Below, piece after piece: positions 8,589 through 17,934 of a stretch of 64,000 nt of DNA. The position numbers and the translations under genes are program-made. The notes beneath the pieces were generated by a model. The model was not told the origin of the DNA. It saw only the letters and a program-made list of their open reading frames with translations, and did not search any database. Location: NCBI RefSeq assembly GCF_004339085.1, contig NZ_SMFX01000001.1, positions 310,001 to 374,000 of the forward strand. The letters are read 5' to 3'. The number at the start of each line of letters is the position of its first letter. The stretch's first letter is position 1. This DNA comes from Thiogranum longum. GTDB taxonomy: Bacteria; Pseudomonadota; Gammaproteobacteria; DSM-19610.

Positions 8589-10993
8589 GCAAAGGTTCCG
8601 GTAAAGCGGATTGTTTTCATTGCGGGCTGCCTGTCCCGCCGGGATCAGATTACAGTGTTGAAATTGATGGTAAGGCGCAACCGATGTGCTGCCGCGGTTG
8701 CCAGGCTGTGGCGCGTGCCATTGTCGAAGGTGGTCTGAGCGACTTCTATCGATATCGCACAGAGAAATCGCCACAGGCACGCGACCTGGTGCCGGAACAG
8801 CTTGATGAGATGGCATTATTCGATCGTGATGATCTGCAGAAGAGTTTTGTTCGCCAGCAACCTGGCGACAGGCGTGAAGCCTCATTGATTCTTGAAGGGA
8901 TTGTCTGCGCCGCCTGTGTCTGGTTGAACGAACGACATGTAAAATCCCTGCCCGGTGTGCTCGATTTTTCCGTGAACTATTCTACGCATCGTGCCCGGGT
9001 CAGCTGGGACAACACGCGAATTCATCTCAGTGAAATTCTGGAAGCGATCAGCGCCATCGGCTATCACGCTCACCCGTTCGATCCAGGGCGCCAGGAGCAG
9101 GTATACAAGCGGGAACGTACTCGTGCACTGCGCCGCCTGGCGGTTGCGGGGCTGGGCATGATGCAGGTCATGATGCTGGCAGTCGCCCTGTATGCCGGTG
9201 AGGCAGAGGGTATGGATGCCGGGCTGCGCAACTTCCTGCGCTGGGTAAGCCTGTTGTTGACACTGCCGGTCGTGCTGTACTCGGCCCGCCCGTTTTTTGC
9301 CAGCGCCTGGCGTGACCTGAAGCGCCGCCGGCCGGGTATGGATGTGCCGGTGACGTTGGCGATCAGCGCCGCTTTTCTCGCCAGTGCATGGGCGACAGTG
9401 ACAGGAAAGGGTGATATCTATTTTGATTCGGTCACTATGTTCACGTTTTTTCTGCTGGCCGGCCGGTTCCTCGAAATGGGTGCCCGGCATCGTGCCGGTC
9501 AGGCGGCGGAGGAACTGGTCAAGCTGTTGCCGGCGACAGCGGCGCGGCTGGAAGAGGGCGGTGAGCGGCGCGTGCCTGTAGCCGACCTGGCTGTGGGAGA
9601 CCGGGTGCTGGTGCGCCCGGGAGAAAGTGTGCCGGCTGACGGCCGGGTCGTCGATGGACAGAGTTCAGTGGATGAGTCTTTACTGACAGGCGAAAGCCGG
9701 CCGTGCCGGCGTCAGCCTGGAGATCTGCTGGTGGGCGGCACCGTAAACATCGAAAGCCCGCTGGTAGTGGAAATCGAAAAAGTCGGCGAAGAGACGGTGT
9801 TGTCCGCTATCGTCCGCCTGCTTGATCGCGCGCAGACAGAAAAGCCTTCAGTGGCAAGAGTGGCTGACCGTATCGCCGGCTGGTTTGTTGGCGCATTACT
9901 GGTACTGGCTACCGGTGTAGCCTGGTGGTGGTGGCAGCATGACCCGGCACACGCGTTCGCCATCACACTTTCTGTACTGGTGGTGACCTGTCCCTGCGCA
10001 CTGTCGCTGGCGACACCGGCGGCGGTAACAGCGGCAACCGGCGCCCTGACGCGGCTGGGCGTACTGACCACACGCGGGCACGCCCTGGAAACCCTGGCAC
10101 ATGCCAGTCATATGATTTTCGACAAGACGGGTACGCTGACAGAAGGCCGACTTTCAGTGGCGGGGATCGAGTTGTTGTCCAGCCTGGATCGTGAGCAATG
10201 TCTGCTGTTGGCGGCATCCCTGGAGCAGGCGTCGGAACATCCGATATCACACGCGCTGTGCCGCGAGGCGGAAACCGTTAATGAAGCCGGATCATTGCTG
10301 GCTACCCCCGGTGAAGGTATCGAGGGGATAGTCGGGGGGCGCCGTTATCGCATAGGAACGGCAGCATTTGTCAGCAAGCTATTGTCGACTACGACCGGCC
10401 AGCCGTTACCGGGCGGGGTAGTGCTGGGGGATGAAAACAGTCTGCTGGCACACTTCACATTCACCGATCCATTGCGGGACAAGGCACGCGAAGCGCTCGA
10501 CGGACTACGTCGACTGGGGCTGGAAATCGAGCTACTGAGCGGTGATGAAGAACAGGCCGTGCAGCATATCGCCGGGCAACTGGGTATTCATCGTGCTCAG
10601 GCGCGTTGTCGGCCGGAAGACAAGCTGGCACGTATTCGCGACCTTCAGGCGCAGGGCGCCGTTGTGGCCATGGTCGGTGATGGCGTCAATGATGCGCCGG
10701 TGCTGGCTGCTGCGCAGGTATCGATCGCTATGGGCGGTGGTACCCAGCTGGCACACGCCAGTGCCGACATGGTGCTGCTGTCAGAACAATTGCCACACCT
10801 GGTGAATGCTGTACGAACCAGCCGGCGCACCCTGACGGTCATTCGCCAGAACCTCGGCTGGGCACTGGTTTATAATGTGATAGCCGTCCCGTTGGCGGCG
10901 GGCGGTCAAATAGCGCCCTGGATGGCGGCCATTGGCATGTCGGCCAGTTCGCTGGTGGTTGTACTGAATGCGCTGCGATTGCGGCAAGGTTGA
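8585..10993 (+). CDS. ccoI: Copper-exporting P-type ATPase for cbb3 assembly
   Basis: CcoI/FixI is a P1B ATPase that moves copper out of the cytoplasm for insertion into CcoN. The 802-residue protein starts with a cysteine-rich segment (CFHCG, then MCCRGCQAV), then a heavy-metal-binding domain with GIVCAACVW near residue 107. It then shows eight helices, the membrane metal motif CPC near residue 468, the phosphorylation motif DKTGT near 513, and GDGVNDAP. The start is a TTG that overlaps the upstream stop (TTGA). The extended N-terminus and its place before ccoS separate it from general CopA. Confidence 0.95.
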   Translation: MSKGSGKADCFHCGLPVPPGSDYSVEIDGKAQPMCCRGCQAVARAIVEGGLSDFYRYRTEKSPQARDLVPEQLDEMALFDRDDLQKSFVRQQPGDRREASLILEGIVCAACVWLNERHVKSLPGVLDFSVNYSTHRARVSWDNTRIHLSEILEAISAIGYHAHPFDPGRQEQVYKRERTRALRRLAVAGLGMMQVMMLAVALYAGEAEGMDAGLRNFLRWVSLLLTLPVVLYSARPFFASAWRDLKRRRPGMDVPVTLAISAAFLASAWATVTGKGDIYFDSVTMFTFFLLAGRFLEMGARHRAGQAAEELVKLLPATAARLEEGGERRVPVADLAVGDRVLVRPGESVPADGRVVDGQSSVDESLLTGESRPCRRQPGDLLVGGTVNIESPLVVEIEKVGEETVLSAIVRLLDRAQTEKPSVARVADRIAGWFVGALLVLATGVAWWWWQHDPAHAFAITLSVLVVTCPCALSLATPAAVTAATGALTRLGVLTTRGHALETLAHASHMIFDKTGTLTEGRLSVAGIELLSSLDREQCLLLAASLEQASEHPISHALCREAETVNEAGSLLATPGEGIEGIVGGRRYRIGTAAFVSKLLSTTTGQPLPGGVVLGDENSLLAHFTFTDPLRDKAREALDGLRRLGLEIELLSGDEEQAVQHIAGQLGIHRAQARCRPEDKLARIRDLQAQGAVVAMVGDGVNDAPVLAAAQVSIAMGGGTQLAHASADMVLLSEQLPHLVNAVRTSRRTLTVIRQNLGWALVYNVIAVPLAAGGQIAPWMAAIGMSASSLVVVLNALRLRQG

Positions 10994-11003
10994 GGCGTTT
11001 AAT

Positions 11004-11189
11004 GTGAATATTCTTTTTTTGTTGATTCCTGTCAGCCTGATTATCATGGGTATCGCCATCTGGGTGTTCCTGTGGGCCATTCGCTCCGGGCAGTTCGAGG
11101 ACCTGGAGGGACCTGCGCACAGGATACTGATGGATGATGATGATCCGCGTATCCCGCGCAAGCCGCAATTGAAGGATGATGATGAGTAA
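11004..11189 (+). CDS. ccoS: cbb3 oxidase assembly protein CcoS
   Basis: A 61-residue single-helix protein beginning (M)NILFLLIPVSLIIMG, with WAIRSGQFEDLEGPAHRIL after the helix. This last motif is diagnostic of CcoS, which is needed for cofactor insertion into cbb3 oxidase. The tail is unusually rich in aspartate (DDDDP, DDDE). The true start is probably GTG at 11004, ten bases after the ccoI stop, with GAGG upstream. A longer in-frame reading from 10968 would overlap ccoI and add non-conserved residues. Confidence 0.9.
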   Translation: MNILFLLIPVSLIIMGIAIWVFLWAIRSGQFEDLEGPAHRILMDDDDPRIPRKPQLKDDDE

Positions 11190-11252
11190 GATAAGATAGC
11201 GCTAATATTCCAGGGTGGCCGATCGGGCGTCACCGAAGTTGAGGACTAGCCT

Positions 11253-11345
11253 ATGTTTACGTTTCAGGGTCTGCCGATGACGATAGTGATTGCACTGGTG
11301 GTAATCGCCTGGTTGAGCTTTCTGTCAGTCGTATTTTTTGCCTGA
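11253..11345 (+). CDS. 30-residue membrane peptide, CcoM-like
   Basis: A very short frame reads MFTFQGLPMTIVIALVV and continues as one hydrophobic helix ending VVFFA. A GAGGAC ribosome site lies six bases upstream. It is the last reading frame before the cco terminator and on the same strand. In Pseudomonas stutzeri the cbb3 oxidase has a single-helix subunit, CcoM, of about this size, so a structural or assembly role is plausible. That is inferred from size, topology and place only; the peptide is too short for secure homology by eye. Confidence 0.55.
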   Translation: MFTFQGLPMTIVIALVVIAWLSFLSVVFFA

Positions 11346-11365
11346 CGGGGTTAGCGTGATGGCAT

Positions 11366-11392
11366 AAAAAACGGCCCTTTCGGGCCGTTTTT
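11366..11392 (+). terminator. Terminator of the cco cluster
   Basis: An ACGGCCC stem pairs with GGGCCGT across a TTTC loop, with A-run and T-run flanks, so it can act in both directions. It separates the rightward cco genes from the leftward rpoH gene, whose stop lies about 20 bases to the right. Confidence 0.9.
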
Positions 11393-11411
11393 GTTTTCAT
11401 CAGTGGCGTAT

Positions 11412-12275
11412 TTATGCCATCAGGTCTTTCAGTTTCTTGATAGCATTTTTTTCCAGCTGGCGGATGCGCTCGGCAGATATGCCATAGCGATCTGCCAATT
11501 CCTGCAGCGTCACCTTGTCTTCGGTCAGCCAGCGCTGTTCGAGAATGGTGCGTGCGCGCTCATCGAGCTGTGACAGTGCATTGGCGAGTTGCTGGTTGCT
11601 TTGCTGTTCCCAGTCGACAGCTTCCAGGGCATTGGCCGGGTCCTGCTCTCCAGTAGCCGTCAGATAGGCCGCGGGCGTCCAGCCGCCGTCTTCCTCATCA
11701 CTGCTGTCAAGCGGGTCAAAGGCGACATCCTGGCCACTCAGGCGCGACTCCATTTCCAGCACCGTTTCGGGGCTGACACCCAGATCCTTGGCCACGGACT
11801 CGACTTCCTCGCGATTCAGCCACCCGAGCCGCTTTTTGGCGCTGCGCAGGTTGAAGAACAGTTTGCGCTGCGCTTTGGTGGTAGCGACTTTGACGATGCG
11901 CCAGTTACGCAGTACATATTCATGTATTTCGGCACGAATCCAGTGTACGGCAAAGGACACAAGACGCACGCCGACATCGGGGTCGAAGCGGCGCACGGCT
12001 TTCATCAGGCCAATTCCGCCCTCCTGGATCAGGTCGGCAAGCGGCAATCCATAACCTTTGTAGCCACGGGCAATTTTGACCACGAAGCGCAAATGTGACA
12101 GAACCATTTCGCGGGCAGCATCGAGATCGCCGTTATCACGCAGACGAACCGCCAGCTCGCGTTCACGTTCTGCAGTGAGCATCGGAATTCGGTTAACGGC
12201 TGCCAGATATGTGCTCAGCTGCTCGCCGGGAACCGGTAGAGTGGTTACTGACGTTGAAACCAGTGCATTGCTCAT
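11412..12275 (-). CDS. rpoH: Heat-shock sigma factor RpoH (sigma-32)
   Basis: RpoH directs RNA polymerase to heat-shock promoters. The 287-residue protein has the family RpoH box [15 protein letters not shown] in the middle, region 2 sequence ([22 protein letters not shown]) and a C-terminal region 4.2 helix-turn-helix ([21 protein letters not shown]). The ATG at 12275 is preceded by GGAGG; a longer reading upstream would run through the CIRCE operator and is not conserved sequence. A perfect CIRCE palindrome lies 39 bases before the start, so HrcA repression is likely in addition to the usual controls. Confidence 0.97.
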   Translation of the reverse strand: MSNALVSTSVTTLPVPGEQLSTYLAAVNRIPMLTAERERELAVRLRDNGDLDAAREMVLSHLRFVVKIARGYKGYGLPLADLIQEGGIGLMKAVRRFDPDVGVRLVSFAVHWIRAEIHEYVLRNWRIVKVATTKAQRKLFFNLRSAKKRLGWLNREEVESVAKDLGVSPETVLEMESRLSGQDVAFDPLDSSDEEDGGWTPAAYLTATGEQDPANALEAVDWEQQSNQQLANALSQLDERARTILEQRWLTEDKVTLQELADRYGISAERIRQLEKNAIKKLKDLMA

Positions 12276-12313
12276 TGTTCGAATGGCCTCCAGGGTTTTA
12301 GCTACGGTTGATT

Positions 12314-12340
12314 TTAGCACTCGCGGGATAAGAGTGCTAA
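12314..12340. promoter_or_regulatory. Perfect CIRCE operator upstream of rpoH
   Basis: The sequence is TTAGCACTC, nine bases, then GAGTGCTAA: an exact match to the consensus HrcA-binding CIRCE element with the canonical 9-9-9 spacing. It lies between the GGDEF gene and rpoH, 39 bases from the rpoH start. A possible -10 (TCTTAT, read leftward) falls inside the spacer, so bound HrcA would block initiation. HrcA normally controls groESL and dnaK operons. No hrcA gene is in this window. Confidence 0.92.
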
Positions 12341-12390
12341 TCGCCGTGAAAGTTCCATTTTTTCCATCACGATAAGCAGATTTTTTGGAA

Positions 12391-13704
12391 TCAGGCGCAG
12401 ACCTGGTTACGGCCCTGGGCCTTGGCGGCATACAGGGCGCGATCGGCATTTCCGATCAGTTGGGTCAGCGTCATGCCGGGATTTGCCTGGTTGGTATCCA
12501 GTCCTATGCTGACCGTAATGGGGACATTAGCCGGGCGCAGTGCCTCAATGCTGATGCGCAACTGTTCTGCGCAGGTATGTGCATCCCTGGCGGCGCACCG
12601 TGGCACCAGCAGGGCAAATTCCTCGCCACCGAAGCGTACAGGCAAGGCATTGTCCGGTAGCAGGTCCAGCAGTAGTTTACCAAGTGCTTCAAGTACGCGA
12701 TCGCCGGTAATATGCCCGAATTTGTCGTTAATTTTCTTGAAATGGTCGATATCCAGCAAAACTGCTGCTACCGGGTGGTTGTGTCGGTTGGTGACGAAGT
12801 GCTCGCCATGATCAAGTAGATAGCGTCGGTTGTACACCCGGGTAAGGCTGTCAGTGATGGCCAGCTTGTGCATTTCGTCGGTCTGCCGTTTCAGGGCAGC
12901 GAATTGCTGACGGATAGTCAGCAGTGAGCGAATACGTGCCAGTAGCACTTCTTCCACAATCGGCTTGGAGACGAAATCATTGGCGCCTGCATGAAAAACC
13001 TCAACCTGTTTTTCACCGGATTCGGAACCCGTCAGTACCAGTACTGGCATTTCCTGTTGAGAATAATGGAAGCGCGTGCGAATGGCATGCAGGAGGTCTC
13101 CGCCGGTCAGGCGCCCCTGCAGGTAGAAGTCAGTGATGACAATATCGAAATATTCGTCTTCACGTACGCCCCCGGGCGATGTGTCACGCAGCAGCTGGAT
13201 AGCTTCCTCGGCGTGCGTGGTATGCGTCACCTGCAAGCCATGGCGTTCCATCAGGCTGAGCATGACGGTTGCAGTCAGTTGGCTGTCCTCTACGTACAGG
13301 ATACGTCCAACCAGGCCAGAGTGACGCAAGGTGAACTCCATGATGAAGGATGCAAACGCATGGTAGCCCAGTGATTTGTCAAAATAATCGGTAACGCCGG
13401 CGGCGAAGCCTTCACGAAGCAGGCGGGTGTCAGCATCGCCTGATACCACGATGGTTGGTGTGTAGTGGTGAAATTTTGAGGCGCGCACATAGCGGCATAG
13501 CTCAATGCCATCTTTGTCAGGCAGCATGAGTGCTGTAGTAATCAGATCGAAATGACTGCGTTCCAGCCAGGCGCAGGCTTCCTGCACCGTGCCACAGGTG
13601 GTTATTTTGGTGTCTGGCATTTCTTCATTGAAAATACGGGTGATAATGGTGCGGGCAACTTCCGAACCATCTACCACCAGAATGCGATTTAGTTTTCGGG
13701 GCAT
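12391..13704 (-). CDS. Double-receiver diguanylate cyclase (PleD-like)
   Basis: A 437-residue cytoplasmic protein with two receiver domains (about residues 7-128 and 133-258) and a C-terminal GGDEF domain (about 272-437) that should make cyclic di-GMP. The active-site motif is FGGEEF. The first receiver seems unable to be phosphorylated: the expected aspartate is alanine ([11 protein letters not shown]) and the acidic pocket reads VVDGS. The second keeps its aspartate (ITDFYLQ), though the usual proline is glutamine. No RxxD inhibition site precedes GGEEF. It is upstream of rpoH on the same strand but separated by the CIRCE region. Confidence 0.9.
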   Translation of the reverse strand: MPRKLNRILVVDGSEVARTIITRIFNEEMPDTKITTCGTVQEACAWLERSHFDLITTALMLPDKDGIELCRYVRASKFHHYTPTIVVSGDADTRLLREGFAAGVTDYFDKSLGYHAFASFIMEFTLRHSGLVGRILYVEDSQLTATVMLSLMERHGLQVTHTTHAEEAIQLLRDTSPGGVREDEYFDIVITDFYLQGRLTGGDLLHAIRTRFHYSQQEMPVLVLTGSESGEKQVEVFHAGANDFVSKPIVEEVLLARIRSLLTIRQQFAALKRQTDEMHKLAITDSLTRVYNRRYLLDHGEHFVTNRHNHPVAAVLLDIDHFKKINDKFGHITGDRVLEALGKLLLDLLPDNALPVRFGGEEFALLVPRCAARDAHTCAEQLRISIEALRPANVPITVSIGLDTNQANPGMTLTQLIGNADRALYAAKAQGRNQVCA

Positions 13705-13829
13705 GGAGAAGGCCTGTTTTTCAGATTTTTGTTATTGGGCGTATTATTCCTGCATCCACTCTTATCGGGTTCTTGATCCGGAAACTTGAGCAAATATCTG
13801 AAAAAAAAGCGGGTCTTGCCTGGTCGGTG

Positions 13830-14762
13830 CTATTGAGGTTCGATTGCCGAAAGATGGCGCCCTACAGCGATCCATGCCCCTGCCAGGCCGAGTAAGGAAC
13901 CTCCAGTCAGCAGGTAGAAAAGTTCACCGGAGGTCAGGATTTCCAGGCTGAAGCTGCTCTGGTACAGCCCGGCCAGACGCCGAACCGGGTCAAGGAGTTG
14001 AAGCAGTGCAACTTCAACCATCAGTGCGCCCACCAGTGCGCCGAATATGCCATACCAAAGGCCGGCATAGAGAAAAGGTCGACGGATGAAGCCATCGGTG
14101 GCGCCGATAAGTTTGGTGATTTCGATTTCTTCGCGGCGGCTCTGTATTTCAAGGCGGATAGTGTTGCCGATGATAAGCAGAACCGCGAGCCCCAGCAGTG
14201 CTGCCATGACCCTGATAGTGCGCTGAACAATCTCCATGATGGTATTGAAGCGCTTGACCCATTGCAGGTCCAGCTGAGCCAGTTCCACTTCAGGCAATGC
14301 ACGTAACTTTTCTGTAAGCGATTCTGCTGCAACCGCAGTTGCATGTCCCGAGGCCGGTTTGATTGCCAGCACTGCCGGTAGCGGGTTGTCATCGAGCAGA
14401 TCCAGCGCCTGTCCGAAGCCGGAAAGCTCGCGGAATTCCGCCAGTGCCTGTTCTGGTGTGATCAGCTGCAGTGAATCGATTTCTGGCCACTGTGCGAGCC
14501 TGCCCTTCAATGTGCGCGCCTGTTCAAGCGACACGGATTTGCGGAGAAACACGGACAGGTTTGCACCGCCATCCCATTGTGCCCCGAGTTTTTGCAGGTT
14601 ACCGGTGAGCAGATAGAGGCCGGACGGCAGCGCCAGTGCGATACCGATAACGGCAATCGTCATCAACGATGCCAGTGGTGTGCGATACAGGCGCCCGAGA
14701 CTGTTCAGTGCCACCTGGATATGCCGCACGAAATAGTTATGGATGGGTTGAGGCAGTCTCAT
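13830..14762 (-). CDS. ftsX: Cell division ABC permease FtsX
   Basis: FtsX is the membrane half of the FtsEX complex, which activates cell-wall amidases at the septum. The 310-residue protein has a short cytoplasmic N-terminus, a first helix (about 36-57), a periplasmic domain, and three further helices in the second half (about 185-300), the FtsX topology. The motif IRLEIQSRREEIEITKLIGAT is typical. Its start overlaps the ftsE stop (ATGA), so the pair is translationally coupled. About 125 bases without a gene separate it from the GGDEF gene downstream. Confidence 0.94.
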   Translation of the reverse strand: MRLPQPIHNYFVRHIQVALNSLGRLYRTPLASLMTIAVIGIALALPSGLYLLTGNLQKLGAQWDGGANLSVFLRKSVSLEQARTLKGRLAQWPEIDSLQLITPEQALAEFRELSGFGQALDLLDDNPLPAVLAIKPASGHATAVAAESLTEKLRALPEVELAQLDLQWVKRFNTIMEIVQRTIRVMAALLGLAVLLIIGNTIRLEIQSRREEIEITKLIGATDGFIRRPFLYAGLWYGIFGALVGALMVEVALLQLLDPVRRLAGLYQSSFSLEILTSGELFYLLTGGSLLGLAGAWIAVGRHLSAIEPQ

Positions 14763-15433
14763 GCCATGGCGACCTCACCGCTGTTAAGGAGTTGCCCGTG
14801 TTCAAGGTGCAGCCGCTCATAGGGCATGCGCGATATCAGGTCGAGGTCGTGGCTGGCAATCAGGACTGTGACGCCAACCTGGTTGAACTGCTCAAACAGA
14901 TGCATGATATCGCGCGAGAGGTCAGGATCCAGGTTGCCGGTAGGCTCATCGGCCAGCAGCAGTTTGGGTTTGTTGACGACTGCGCGGGCAATGCCCACAC
15001 GCTGCTGTTCACCCCCGGAGAGGGTGATGGGAAAAGCACGTTCATGGCCCAGTAAACCCACCTTGTCGAGTGCGGCGCGTACACGCCTGCCGATTTCCTG
15101 GTGGCGGTGGCCGGCAATGACCAGTGGCAAGGCAACATTGTCGAACACCGTGCGATCGAATAGCAGACGATGGTTCTGGAAAATCATGCCAATCTTGCGT
15201 CGCACCATTGGTATGCGCCGTTTAGGTGCGCGCGACAGGTTTTCGCCATCGAGAAAAAGCTGGCCGCGTGTGGTGCGTTCGAGCAGGGCAATCAGTTTCA
15301 GCAGGGTACTCTTGCCTGCACCTGAATGCCCGGTCAGAAAAGCCATGCTCCCGGCGGGCATGTGCAGGTTGACGGCGTGCAAGGCGTCTTTGCCGCCGGG
15401 GTAGCGTTTACTGACGTTATCGAAGCGAATCAT
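14759..15433 (-). CDS. ftsE: Cell division ABC ATPase FtsE
   Basis: The ATPase partner of FtsX. The 224-residue protein has Walker A GHSGAGKSTLLKL, signature LSGGEQQRVGIARA and Walker B LLLADEPTGNLD, with the FtsE-typical start MIRFDNVSKRYPGGKDALHAVN. It lies between ftsY and ftsX in the order ftsY-ftsE-ftsX seen across gammaproteobacteria. Confidence 0.96.
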   Translation of the reverse strand: MIRFDNVSKRYPGGKDALHAVNLHMPAGSMAFLTGHSGAGKSTLLKLIALLERTTRGQLFLDGENLSRAPKRRIPMVRRKIGMIFQNHRLLFDRTVFDNVALPLVIAGHRHQEIGRRVRAALDKVGLLGHERAFPITLSGGEQQRVGIARAVVNKPKLLLADEPTGNLDPDLSRDIMHLFEQFNQVGVTVLIASHDLDLISRMPYERLHLEHGQLLNSGEVAMA

Positions 15434-15468
15434 GTCGGTAGCGGGTGGTTTGTGGCAGGTGCGATGTT

Positions 15469-16464
15469 TCAGTCGCGGTCAAACAGGGCATTGACAAATT
15501 CCCGGGCGTTGAAAGGGCGCAGATCCTCAATACTCTCCCCGACGCCGATAAACCGGATCGGGATGCCCAGCTGCTTGGCAATCGCGAATATGATACCGCC
15601 CCTGGCCGTGCCGTCGAGCTTGGTCAGGGTGATCCCGGTAAGGTTCATGGCCTGGTTGAATTCACGCGCCTGGTTAAGTGCATTCTGTCCGGTACCTGCA
15701 TCAACGACCAGCATGACTTCGTGTGGTGCGGCCTGGTCGAGCTTGCCGAGTACCCGCTGGATTTTTTTCAGTTCTTCCATCAGGTTGGACTGGGTGTGCA
15801 GGCGGCCGGCGGTATCGGCAATCAGCACGTCAACATGACGTGCCTGTGCGGCCTGCAGCGCATCGAAAATAACAGAGGCCGAGTCGGACCCTTGCTGCTG
15901 GGCGATGACCGGTACATCGTTGCGCTCTCCCCAGGTCTGTAACTGCTCTACGGCCGCGGCACGGAACGTGTCGCCGGCCGCAAGCATTACAGAACGACCT
16001 TCATCCTTGAGTCGTCTGGCGATTTTGCCAATGGTCGTTGTTTTGCCAGCACCGTTAATGCCAACCATCAACAGTACGAAGGGTTGATCCGATTCAGGAA
16101 TTTCAAGCGGGGCTTCAACCGGCGTGAGCATGGCGGTCATGTCTTCCTGCAGCGCCGACATCAGTGCGTCGGCATCAGCCAGTTGTTTGCGCGCGACCCG
16201 GTGCGTCAGGTCGTCGATAATCGCCTGGGTGGCCTCAACACCGACATCTGCCGTCAGGAGCCGGGTTTCCAGGTCTTCGAGAAGTTCATCATCGATCTGT
16301 TTATGGCCCAGGACCAGGCTGGCGATACCTTCAGTGAGGCCGCCGCGGGTTTTCGACAGGCCGGCTTTCAGGCGACCGAACAAACCGGGCTTGCTGGCCT
16401 GTTCCTGTGCCGTGTCGGCGTTGTTGTCAGACGTTGAAGATTTGTTTTTGCCGAAACCAAACAT
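15469..16464 (-). CDS. ftsY: Signal recognition particle receptor FtsY
   Basis: FtsY is the SRP receptor GTPase that brings ribosomes making membrane proteins to the translocon. The 331-residue protein has an N domain (about 30-110) and a G domain with GINGAGKTTTIGK, DTAGRLHTQ and TKLDGTARGG. The acidic A region before the N domain is short here, unlike the long one of E. coli. The start at 16464 (MFGFGKNK) is preferred over an upstream in-frame ATG because it begins with the amphipathic basic stretch normal for FtsY. It is divergent from the M16 peptidase gene. Confidence 0.95.
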   Translation of the reverse strand: MFGFGKNKSSTSDNNADTAQEQASKPGLFGRLKAGLSKTRGGLTEGIASLVLGHKQIDDELLEDLETRLLTADVGVEATQAIIDDLTHRVARKQLADADALMSALQEDMTAMLTPVEAPLEIPESDQPFVLLMVGINGAGKTTTIGKIARRLKDEGRSVMLAAGDTFRAAAVEQLQTWGERNDVPVIAQQQGSDSASVIFDALQAAQARHVDVLIADTAGRLHTQSNLMEELKKIQRVLGKLDQAAPHEVMLVVDAGTGQNALNQAREFNQAMNLTGITLTKLDGTARGGIIFAIAKQLGIPIRFIGVGESIEDLRPFNAREFVNALFDRD

Positions 16465-16541
16465 CGTTTTTGCTGTCCACTTGGGTCTGTGTATCCTATC
16501 ATTCCCCCTCATTTACGGATAGGACGAAAAAGGAGTCAAAG

Positions 16542-17909
16542 ATGCGAGGATTACTCGCGCTCGTTCTCGGTCTGGGCATCAGCCTGGCCCAGGCCGCCCC
16601 GGCGGTGCATGAATACATGCTCGACAACGGTCTCAAGCTGATCGTGAAAGAGGATCACCGGGCACCGGTTATGGTGTCGCAGGTGTGGTACAAGGTGGGT
16701 TCCAGCTATGAACATGACGGGATCACCGGAGTATCGCACGTGCTGGAGCATATGATGTTCAAGGGTACAAAGGCGCACCCGGCCGGTGAATTCTCACGCA
16801 TTATTTCGGAAAATGGCGGGCGTGAGAATGCGTTTACCAGCCAGGATTACACGGCATACTTCCAGACCATGGAGAAAAGCCGGCTGAAAACCAGTTTTGA
16901 GCTGGAGGCCGATCGCATGCGCAATCTGACATTGCCCGAGGAAGAGTTTCTCAAGGAAGTTCGGGTGGTGATGGAAGAGCGTCGTATGCGCACCGAGGAT
17001 AATCCTCAATCACTGACCTGGGAACAGTTCAACGCGACGGCCTATGTCAGCAGCCCCTACCGTATCCCGGTGATCGGCTGGATGGATGATCTTGAATCAA
17101 TGCAAATTGATGACCTGCGTGACTGGTACCGGCAATGGTATGCGCCCAACAATGCAACCGTGGTTGTCGCAGGCGATGTCAACCCGGATGCAGTACTGGA
17201 ACTGGCGCGCCGTTATTTCGGGCCGCTGAAGCCGAGTGATATCAAGCCTGTCAAACCACGCAGGGAAATTGAGCAGCTGGGTATCAAACGCCTGCAGGTA
17301 AAGGCACCGGCCGAGTTGCCCTATCTTATGATGGGATACAAGGCGCCGGTGGTGCTGACGGCTGACAAGTCAATGGAGTGGGAGCCTTATGCACTGGAAG
17401 TGCTGGCAGGTGTACTGGACGGTGGGAGTGGAGCGCGGCTGGCCAGTGAGCTGGTGCGTGGCAAATCCATTGCCGCCAGTGCCAGTGCCAGTTATGACGC
17501 TCACGACCGCTTGCAGAGTCTGTTCCTGCTGTCCGGAACACCTTCGCGCGGGCATTCGGCCAGAGAGCTGGAGACAGCGTTGCGCGAGCAACTGCAGAAG
17601 CTCAAGGAAGAACCCGTCGGGAAACAGGAGCTGGACCGGGTCAAGGCACAGATCCGTGCACAGAAGGTCTACGAGCAGGATTCGATTTTCTACCAGGCCA
17701 TGCAGATAGGCATACTGGAAACGGTGGGTCTGGGCTGGCGTGAAGCCGGGCACTATCACAGGCAGATTCAGGCCGTCACCCCGGAACAGGTGATGGCAGT
17801 AGCGAAAAAGTACCTGATCGATGATCACCTGACGGTCGCCGAGCTGGTACCCCAGCCCATCGATCCCGATCACCCGCCACGCCGCGGAGGGAGTGGCCAT
17901 GTACGCTAG
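16542..17909 (+). CDS. M16 family zinc peptidase, catalytic member
   Basis: A 455-residue secreted or periplasmic M16B peptidase. A signal peptide (MRGLLALVLGLGISLAQAA) precedes the inverted zinc motif HVLEH (about residues 68-72), with the distal glutamate probably in ENAFTSQDYTAYFQ and following sequence. The second half-domain is the usual non-catalytic repeat. AGGAG lies upstream of the ATG. Its 3' end is close to the paired M16 gene, and such pairs act as heterodimers like mitochondrial processing peptidase. Natural substrates are unknown. Confidence 0.9.
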   Translation: MRGLLALVLGLGISLAQAAPAVHEYMLDNGLKLIVKEDHRAPVMVSQVWYKVGSSYEHDGITGVSHVLEHMMFKGTKAHPAGEFSRIISENGGRENAFTSQDYTAYFQTMEKSRLKTSFELEADRMRNLTLPEEEFLKEVRVVMEERRMRTEDNPQSLTWEQFNATAYVSSPYRIPVIGWMDDLESMQIDDLRDWYRQWYAPNNATVVVAGDVNPDAVLELARRYFGPLKPSDIKPVKPRREIEQLGIKRLQVKAPAELPYLMMGYKAPVVLTADKSMEWEPYALEVLAGVLDGGSGARLASELVRGKSIAASASASYDAHDRLQSLFLLSGTPSRGHSARELETALREQLQKLKEEPVGKQELDRVKAQIRAQKVYEQDSIFYQAMQIGILETVGLGWREAGHYHRQIQAVTPEQVMAVAKKYLIDDHLTVAELVPQPIDPDHPPRRGGSGHVR

Positions 17910-17934
17910 ACCGCGATCTCTACAAGGAAGCGTT

